Source of the DNA: Bacteroidales bacterium
Lineage (GTDB): Bacteria; Bacteroidota; Bacteroidia; Bacteroidales; VadinHA17
Assembly: GCA_027451265.1 (NCBI GenBank)
Contig: DAIDJT010000103.1
Span: 1-8,841, forward strand
DNA: 8,841 bases
Direction: 5' to 3'
The notes below the pieces were generated by a model. That model had not been told where the DNA came from, searched no databases, and was given only the letters and a program-made list of their open reading frames with translations. Made by a program: the position numbers and the translations under genes. Of the stretch, positions 1 to 5,076 are shown one piece after another; the first letter of the stretch is position 1, and every line of letters begins with the position of its first letter.

Positions 1-1110
1 CGGTTGCTCGACTACAAGAAGCTGGAAATCAGAAGGATAAGAAGCGCTGACGAAGATATTGTTGACCTGATCAGGTCAACGGTCCTTGGCTCCGAAGGGG
101 GCATGCGCTACACAATGCTTAACACACCGGAAAGGATCAGGTCATACGGCGACAGCCTCTCCTTCGTTGCGCTGTACAAAAGAAACAGCCTGAAGGGGGT
201 GATAGGGCTCTGCCGCCGGATAACCTCGAACCGTGGTGTCAGATATGCCTCCGCTTACCTGCGGTATCTTGCTGTGCAAAGTGCATTCCAGGTTGAACGG
301 GCGCCGGGCAGGCGAAGCGAGAGAACATCTGATGCTGCTGACAGTTTCAAACAGAAGATATTTGCACTCTTCAGGGATCCGCAGGCTGCCGGAGGTGATG
401 AGGATGGCGGCGGCGGTCCGAACGTGCTTTATGCTTACGTCGAGAGCCGCAATGAGCGGTCAAGAAACATGATCAACCAGGCGGGTTATGAATACATCCG
501 CTCTTTCCTTACAGTAGCCTTCAGCAGGTTCAACCCGAAAACACATCCTTTCGTAACGCGGCTCTCTCCCGCCGAGGAGCCGGCAATGGCGAAGCTGCTC
601 GGTGAGTTTTACAGCGGCTATTGTTTTTATACTGACGAGTTTTCGTTCAATGACCATAAGTATTATGTGCTTCGCCGTGACGGCGAGATAGTTGCAGGCG
701 TGGGAGCCATCCCGGCACGGTACAGGGTGGTGAACGTACCCGGAGTGTGGGGATGGATGATGATGAAGGTACTGCACCGAACCCCCTACTTCAGGAGGCT
801 TTTTCAGCCTGAGGAGTTCAGGTATATCATTCTCAATGCAATCTATTGTCGCAAGGGCAGTGAGAGCCTGCTGCCCGATCTTTTTGATGCCGTCTGCGCT
901 GAGGAGGGTTACCATACTGCGCTGACATGGCTTGATGATCACTCGTGGCTCTATGAGACGCTCCGCACCAACAGGAGGATGGGGGCGCTGAACAGGCTGC
1001 TCAACGCGAAGCCGGGACTGGTATATGCGCTCTTCTCAGAGTTGACACCGGAGGAGACTGAAAAGTTTTATGACTCCCCGGCATACATCTCGGGATTTGA
1101 TTTTTCATAG
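1..1110 (+). CDS. GNAT-like N-acetyltransferase, probably 5'-partial
   Basis: The frame is open from the first base. The first possible start inside the window is a TTG at 4, with no visible ribosome binding site, so the real start may lie just upstream; about 368 residues are visible. Two GNAT-like halves can be seen. The first spans residues 8-175 and ends with the typical late GNAT pattern (V-E-S-R-N-E-R-S, then a Q-A-G-Y-E-Y turn, residues 146-165). The second spans about 183-330 and ends similarly (residues 301-326). A loop at 97-140 is rich in charged residues and glycine (GGDEDGGGG) and interrupts the place where the acetyl-CoA-binding loop would be; no clear R/Q-x-x-G-x-G/A motif is present. 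There is no signal peptide or membrane segment, so it should be cytoplasmic. The substrate cannot be told. The last codons and the TAG stop lie inside the first unit of a 30-bp tandem repeat. The gene is certain; the family call is by fold pattern and less sure. Confidence 0.65.
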   Translation, partial: RLLDYKKLEIRRIRSADEDIVDLIRSTVLGSEGGMRYTMLNTPERIRSYGDSLSFVALYKRNSLKGVIGLCRRITSNRGVRYASAYLRYLAVQSAFQVERAPGRRSERTSDAADSFKQKIFALFRDPQAAGGDEDGGGGPNVLYAYVESRNERSRNMINQAGYEYIRSFLTVAFSRFNPKTHPFVTRLSPAEEPAMAKLLGEFYSGYCFYTDEFSFNDHKYYVLRRDGEIVAGVGAIPARYRVVNVPGVWGWMMMKVLHRTPYFRRLFQPEEFRYIILNAIYCRKGSESLLPDLFDAVCAEEGYHTALTWLDDHSWLYETLRTNRRMGALNRLLNAKPGLVYALFSELTPEETEKFYDSPAYISGFDFS

Positions 1111-1235
1111 ACACTTATCCCGGGATTCGAATCTCCGCGGTCAGGTATCCCGGGATTCGACATACCGCAGTCAGGTATCCCGGGATTGGGATTTTAGCAG
1201 ACACTCACCCAAGGTGGTGACATTTTTGCAGACAC
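1086..1235. repeat. Five imperfect 30-bp tandem repeats
   Basis: Units lie at 1086-1115, 1116-1145, 1146-1175, 1176-1205 and 1206-1235. The core of units 2-4 begins TATCCCGGGATT and contains the 10-bp palindrome ATCCCGGGAT. Units end in two ways: units 2 and 3 end in GGTCAGG or AGTCAGG, while units 1, 4 and 5 end in (C/G)A(T)AGACACT or GCAGACAC. Units 2 and 3 are closest to each other; unit 5 is the most decayed. Unit 1 contains the final codons and stop of the acetyltransferase gene. The remaining units lie between that gene and the fucosidase gene. The period is a multiple of three. The function is unknown. Confidence 0.85.
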
Positions 1236-1252
1236 TTGTAAAACAATATATT

Positions 1253-2581
1253 ATGAGAGTATCTTGTCCTATGTCAACTCGTGCACTGCTGGCCGTGGCC
1301 CTGTTCCTGTCAGTTGCCGGACAGGCTTCCGCCCAGCCGGAGATGTCAGCCAGCCCGGCCGCCAATGAACGGATGAAGTGGTTCGCGGATGCGAAACTCG
1401 GCATATTCATTCACTGGGGAATCTATGCCGTCAACGGTATTGACGAATCATGGTCATTCTACAATGAGCTCATAAGCTATGATGATTACATGAAGCAGCT
1501 CGGAGGGTTCAACGCCGCTTCATATGACCCCGATGCCTGGGTAAGACTTATTAAGGGGAGCGGCGCACGATATGCCGTGCTGACTTCAAAGCACCATGAC
1601 GGAGTGGCTCTCTGGGACACGAAGCTGAGCCGTCTCAATGCGGTTGATACAACCCCGGCACAACGGGACCTGGTGAAACCTTTCGTGAAAGAGCTGCGAA
1701 GGGCGGGACTGAAAGTGGGACTTTACTATTCGCTTCTTGACTGGTCACATCCTGACTACCCGAACCATACTAAAACCATTAAACGGTATACTGATGACCC
1801 GGAGCGCTGGGAGCGGTTCATGCAGTTCAACCTGGGTCAGATGACCGAGCTGCAGAAGGAGTTCCGTCCTGACCTCTGGTGGTTTGACGGCGACTGGGAG
1901 CAGAGCGCTGAAAAATGGCGCGCCCCTGAGATCCGGCAAAGGATCCTTGACCGGAATCCCTCCGCAATAATCAACTCCAGGCTGGCAGGGTATGGTGACT
2001 ACGGCACTCCCGAGCAGGGACTCCCGTCAAGACGGCCGGCCGAAAAATACTGGGAACTATGCATGACAATAAATGATTCGTGGGGTTACCAGGGCAATGA
2101 CCGTAACTACAAAAGCCCGTCACAGGTTGTAAGGATCTTTGCAGAATGCATCGGGATGGGAGGGAACCTGCTTCTTGACATCGGCCCGAAGGCTGACGGA
2201 ACAATCCCGGCTGAACAGGTTGAGGTACTGAGGGAGCTGGGCCGATGGACATCAAAGCACAGCCAGGCAATTTACGGAACAGTGGCCGGTCTACCTGAAG
2301 GCTTTTTCGCCGGACCTTCAACCCTGAGTGCTGACAGCACAATGCTATATCTCTTCTTTCCCGGCAACGGCGGCGGAGAGCTGATGCTCGGCGGAGTAAA
2401 GAACCACATCAACAAGGCTTTCATCGTGGGAAATGGCACCAACCTCGAGGTGAAGGAGTACCTGAGACCTTACTGGAGCTCCCATGCCGGAGTATATTTC
2501 ATAAAAGTGCCCGAAGAAGCGCTTGACAAAACAATGACAGTGATAGGCATCTCACTGGAGGGCAAACTGATAACCGAATAA
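1253..2581 (+). CDS. Secreted alpha-L-fucosidase, GH29 family
   Basis: Predicted exo-glycosidase that removes alpha-linked L-fucose from glycans by the retaining mechanism of GH29. From the ATG at 1253 it has 442 residues. An in-frame ATG at 1271 (residue 7) is an equally plausible start, and neither has a clear Shine-Dalgarno. Residues 7-27 form a signal peptide ending Q-A-S-A, with no lipobox, so export to the periplasm is expected. The GH29 catalytic barrel covers about 38-345: F-I-H-W-G at 52-56, S-K-H-H-D-G at 112-117 (the paired fucose-binding histidines), W-W-F-D-G-D-W at 209-215 with Asp212 the expected nucleophile, Y-W-E-L-C-M-T at 266-272 with Glu268 a candidate acid/base, S-W-G-Y at 276-279 and N-L-L-L-D-I-G-P at 305-312. 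A short C-terminal beta-rich tail (about 346-442) follows. Only 11 nt separate it from the next fucosidase gene, so the two are probably co-transcribed. The open frame extends upstream through the tandem repeats, but that part is not protein-like. Confidence 0.93.
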   Translation: MRVSCPMSTRALLAVALFLSVAGQASAQPEMSASPAANERMKWFADAKLGIFIHWGIYAVNGIDESWSFYNELISYDDYMKQLGGFNAASYDPDAWVRLIKGSGARYAVLTSKHHDGVALWDTKLSRLNAVDTTPAQRDLVKPFVKELRRAGLKVGLYYSLLDWSHPDYPNHTKTIKRYTDDPERWERFMQFNLGQMTELQKEFRPDLWWFDGDWEQSAEKWRAPEIRQRILDRNPSAIINSRLAGYGDYGTPEQGLPSRRPAEKYWELCMTINDSWGYQGNDRNYKSPSQVVRIFAECIGMGGNLLLDIGPKADGTIPAEQVEVLRELGRWTSKHSQAIYGTVAGLPEGFFAGPSTLSADSTMLYLFFPGNGGGELMLGGVKNHINKAFIVGNGTNLEVKEYLRPYWSSHAGVYFIKVPEEALDKTMTVIGISLEGKLITE

Positions 2582-2592
2582 CACCTGTTGGC

Positions 2593-4053
2593 ATGAAAAG
2601 TATTTCCAGATCAGCCGGGGCCGTGATGATGGGATCACTGCTGGCTCTCCTGACTGCCGCCCCCCTGGTGGCGCAGGACCACGATGAAAGATATGTCCCC
2701 GAGACTGACCCGCTTGTTCTGCAGAAGCTCGAAGAGTGGAAGGATATGAAGTTCGGTCTTCTCATGCACTGGGGACCCTACAGCCAGTGGGGAATTGTTG
2801 AATCATGGTCGATCTGCGCCGAGGACGAGGGCTGGTGCCGCCGCAAAAACCCTGATTACACAGAGTACAAGAAACAGTATGAGGCCCTGAAGCTAAGTTT
2901 CAACCCCATTGCATTCAATCCTGATAAATGGGCCGCTGCTGCCCGCAATGCCGGGATGAAATACGTGATCTTCACCACGAAGCATCATGATGGATTTTCT
3001 ATGTTTGACACAAAGCTGACTGATTACAAGATTACTGATCCCGAATGTCCCTTCAGCGTCAACCCCCGTGCCAATGTCACCAGGGAGATCTTCAGGGCCT
3101 TCCGCGAACAGGGTCTCTGGACCGGGGCATACTTTTCCAAGCCCGACTGGCACAGTGAATATTACTGGTGGCCGAACTTCGCAACACCTGACCGGAATGT
3201 CAACTACAGTATACCTGATTACCCTGAACGATGGGAGAAATTCGTTGATTTCACTCACGGGCAGATCATGGAACTGCTTGGCGGCGATTATGGCAGGGTC
3301 GACATCCTGTGGCTCGACGGCGGATGGGTTAAGAAGATGGGTGATGAGGAGGTGCGCAACTACCGCCTCGCCCAGGGCAACAAGTATTCAAGGGTGCAGA
3401 GCCAGGATATCCGCATGGATGAGCTTGTGGCCAAAGCCAGGGAGAAGCAGCCCGGGCTGATTGTCGTTGACAGGGCTGTCTACGGGAAGAACCAGAATTA
3501 CCTGACGCCTGAGAACAGGGTGCCGGAGAAGGCGCTGCCATACCCGTGGGAGTCATGCATCATCGCCGGCGGCGGATGGGCATGGGTTCCTGACCCGAAG
3601 TTCATGTCACCGCGTGAGGCGGTCCATCTGCTGGTTGACATTGTTGTCAAGGGCGGCAACCTGCTGCTTAATATCGGGCCGGCGCCTGACGGCACATGGC
3701 CCCCGGAGGCTTATACCCTGCTTGAGGAGATCGGAAAGTGGATGAAGGTCAACGGTGAGGCCATTTACGGCACAAGGGCCATGGCTCCTCACAAGGAGGG
3801 AAAAACGTGTATCACCAGGAAGGGTGATGACACATGGTATGTTTATTATATGGCTGATGAAGGTGAACAGATGCCGGCCACAATAACAGTGAAAGGACTC
3901 ACTCTGCCGGCCGGGGCGAAGGTTACTTTTACCGGCTCCGGCGCTGCCTGCCGGTGGAAGAACGGCACTGATTCGTTTAACCTGTTTCCCCCCTCGCAGG
4001 TGCGGAACCACCCGCCGTCAGAGTATATCTGGGTGATGAAGATAGCTCTGTAA
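2593..4053 (+). CDS. Second secreted GH29 alpha-L-fucosidase-family protein
   Basis: Paralogous GH29 enzyme of 486 residues, second gene of the fucosidase pair. The start at 2593 is followed by a signal peptide (residues 1 to about 27, hydrophobic core V-M-M-G-S-L-L-A-L-L), so it is exported. Barrel motifs are L-M-H-W-G at 57-61, T-K-H-H-D-G at 129-134, I-L-W-L-D-G-G-W at 238-245 with Asp242 the expected nucleophile, and N-L-L-L-N-I-G-P at 356-363. A C-terminal beta-sandwich-like tail runs from about 395 to 486. It differs from its neighbour in two places. A longer early loop (73-100) carries two cysteines, Cys75 and Cys82, that could form a disulfide in the periplasm. The acid/base region also differs: Y-L-T-P-E-N at 303-308 and P-W-E-S-C at 318-322, followed by G-G-G-W-A-W-V where the first enzyme has S-W-G-Y. 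Glu306 and Glu320 are both candidates for the acid/base, so linkage specificity probably differs. Fucosidase activity itself is inferred from family membership. Confidence 0.9.
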   Translation: MKSISRSAGAVMMGSLLALLTAAPLVAQDHDERYVPETDPLVLQKLEEWKDMKFGLLMHWGPYSQWGIVESWSICAEDEGWCRRKNPDYTEYKKQYEALKLSFNPIAFNPDKWAAAARNAGMKYVIFTTKHHDGFSMFDTKLTDYKITDPECPFSVNPRANVTREIFRAFREQGLWTGAYFSKPDWHSEYYWWPNFATPDRNVNYSIPDYPERWEKFVDFTHGQIMELLGGDYGRVDILWLDGGWVKKMGDEEVRNYRLAQGNKYSRVQSQDIRMDELVAKAREKQPGLIVVDRAVYGKNQNYLTPENRVPEKALPYPWESCIIAGGGWAWVPDPKFMSPREAVHLLVDIVVKGGNLLLNIGPAPDGTWPPEAYTLLEEIGKWMKVNGEAIYGTRAMAPHKEGKTCITRKGDDTWYVYYMADEGEQMPATITVKGLTLPAGAKVTFTGSGAACRWKNGTDSFNLFPPSQVRNHPPSEYIWVMKIAL

Positions 4054-4059
4054 AAACGC

Positions 4060-4092
4060 GCCACACAGACCGTTTAATATGGTCTGTGTGGC
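4060..4092. terminator. Perfect 12-bp hairpin between convergent genes
   Basis: GCCACACAGACC (4060-4071) pairs perfectly with GGTCTGTGTGGC (4081-4092) around a 9-nt AT-rich loop, starting 7 nt after the fucosidase stop codon. There is no T-run after it on the plus strand. On the minus strand the stem is followed at once by GCGTTTTTA, so it looks like an intrinsic terminator for minus-strand transcription. It may also protect or end the plus-strand message. Confidence 0.75.
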
Positions 4093-4094
4093 CT

Positions 4095-4132
4095 GACAGG
4101 GAAATGGGGGGAAGAACCACCTGTCGTTTTTT
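4095..4132 (+). terminator. Possible plus-strand terminator after the fucosidases
   Basis: GACAGG (4095-4100) can pair with CCTGTC (4120-4125). TGG at 4105-4107 and CCA at 4117-4119 add an inner stem, and G plus six Ts follow (4127-4132). The stem is short and bulged, so this is a moderate call. Its position right after the fucosidase pair and the T-run support it. Confidence 0.45.
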
Positions 4133-4172
4133 CAATTAAACCTATTCTGCCGTCAATTGAATTTGTGCCATA

Positions 4173-4196
4173 AAGATTGCACATTAATACAATCTT
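4173..4196. repeat. 7-bp inverted repeat in the convergent gap
   Basis: AAGATTG (4173-4179) and CAATCTT (4190-4196) are exact reverse complements around a 10-nt AT-rich spacer. No T-run follows on either strand. It could be a minor hairpin or a protein site; nothing else in the sequence gives it a function. Confidence 0.35.
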
Positions 4197-4203
4197 CCAA
4201 GTC

Positions 4204-4229
4204 AAAAAGCCCTCCGTTGTATGAAGGGC
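4204..4229 (-). terminator. Intrinsic terminator of the kinase-regulator operon
   Basis: On the minus strand, about 60 nt past the stop of the LytTR regulator gene, a 5-bp GC-rich stem (GCCCT, 4209-4213, with AGGGC, 4225-4229) closes an 11-nt loop and is followed directly by five Ts (4208-4204 on the minus strand). Its position fits the end of the two-gene minus-strand operon. The hairpin at 4060-4092 could act as a second, stronger stop. Confidence 0.55.
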
Positions 4230-4287
4230 AGCTTCTAAAGTATGGACCAGCCACAAACCTAAATGTGTGAAAAAATGTTAAAAGATT

Positions 4288-5052
4288 TTAGAATTCCGAG
4301 AAGCGGTTTTTCATGAAATCCATCAGCATTTTTACCTTGTCACGCGAGATCTCACACCTGAATTCCTTATCACCTCTGATGAACACGCAGGTCATCTGTT
4401 TCATGTCAATACGCGCCAGGTAAGCCGTGTTGACGATGCATGACCTGCCTGTCCTGAAGAATTGTTTCCCGAGATGCATCTCGATGTTCCCGATCAGGGC
4501 GGTGACCGTTTCAACCCTCCCGGAAATAAAGTGAAAACTGGAATAGTTCCCGTCAGCGGTAATATAGACCACATCATCGGTATCAATGAAAGTCACGCCG
4601 GTTACGCCACGGAAAATCAGGATTTTCTCATTGTTCATAAAAGACTGTTGTCCCGGATTGCCATTCCCGGCTCCGCCGGCCTGGCTGCTGTGACGGTGGA
4701 GAGTCTCTGACAGGCGGTCAGGATCAATCGGCTTCAGGAGATAATCAAAGGCTGCAAAATCGAATGCCTTGATTGCATACTCATCATGAGCGGTTGTAAA
4801 AACAACCCGGGGCTTAAGTTCCGTAAGCCTGTTCATCTCATTGATTATGTCAAATCCTGACATTCCGGGCATCTTTATATCGAGGAAAAGAATATCAGGG
4901 TTGTGCATAAGCACAAGATCAACGGCCTCTAAGGGATTTGTCGTTGATGCAACGACGGTGGCCTCTCCCGTCGCTTCGAGCAGCCCTGCAAGGAGGTCCA
5001 GGGCTTCCGGTTCGTCTTCAACGATAACTGATCTGATTTTAGGGTTACTCAT
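4288..5052 (-). CDS. LytTR-family two-component response regulator
   Basis: Cytoplasmic response regulator of 254 residues, expected to be phosphorylated by the sensor kinase encoded just upstream and to bind DNA as a transcription factor. The receiver domain covers residues 5-120: acidic pair Glu12-Asp13, phospho-acceptor Asp58 within F-L-D-I-K-M-P-G, conserved Thr at 86-87 followed by Ala88, and Lys107-Pro108. A glycine/glutamine-rich linker (about 122-138) joins it to a LytTR DNA-binding domain (about 142-250) that includes the F-F-R-T-G-R-S segment at 198-204 and V-N-T at 207-209. The ATG at 5052 begins 24 nt after the kinase stop codon, with no Shine-Dalgarno, so the two genes should be co-transcribed. 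All phosphorylation residues are present, so it looks functional. The target genes are not known; LytTR proteins usually bind paired direct repeats upstream of the promoters they control. Confidence 0.93.
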   Translation of the reverse strand: MSNPKIRSVIVEDEPEALDLLAGLLEATGEATVVASTTNPLEAVDLVLMHNPDILFLDIKMPGMSGFDIINEMNRLTELKPRVVFTTAHDEYAIKAFDFAAFDYLLKPIDPDRLSETLHRHSSQAGGAGNGNPGQQSFMNNEKILIFRGVTGVTFIDTDDVVYITADGNYSSFHFISGRVETVTALIGNIEMHLGKQFFRTGRSCIVNTAYLARIDMKQMTCVFIRGDKEFRCEISRDKVKMLMDFMKNRFSEF

Positions 5053-5076
5053 ATTTTCAGTCTTCAGGCTGGTTTT

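Noticed and set aside
460..942. Minus-strand 160-codon open frame opposite the acetyltransferase
   Set aside because: No domain or start signal is visible; it is a shadow of the plus-strand gene.
1070..1252. N-terminal extension of the first fucosidase through the tandem repeats from an ATG at 1070
   Set aside because: It would put a repeat-derived, Ser/Arg-rich stretch before a clear signal peptide and overlap the end of the acetyltransferase gene. The starts at 1253 or 1271 give a normal secreted GH29 protein.
1230..1260. Possible promoter for the fucosidase pair (TTTG, 18 nt, TATATTAT)
   Set aside because: The -7 element has two mismatches to TAnnTTTG and would place the transcription start past the ATG at 1253. 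It would only make sense with the start at 1271, and is too weak to annotate.
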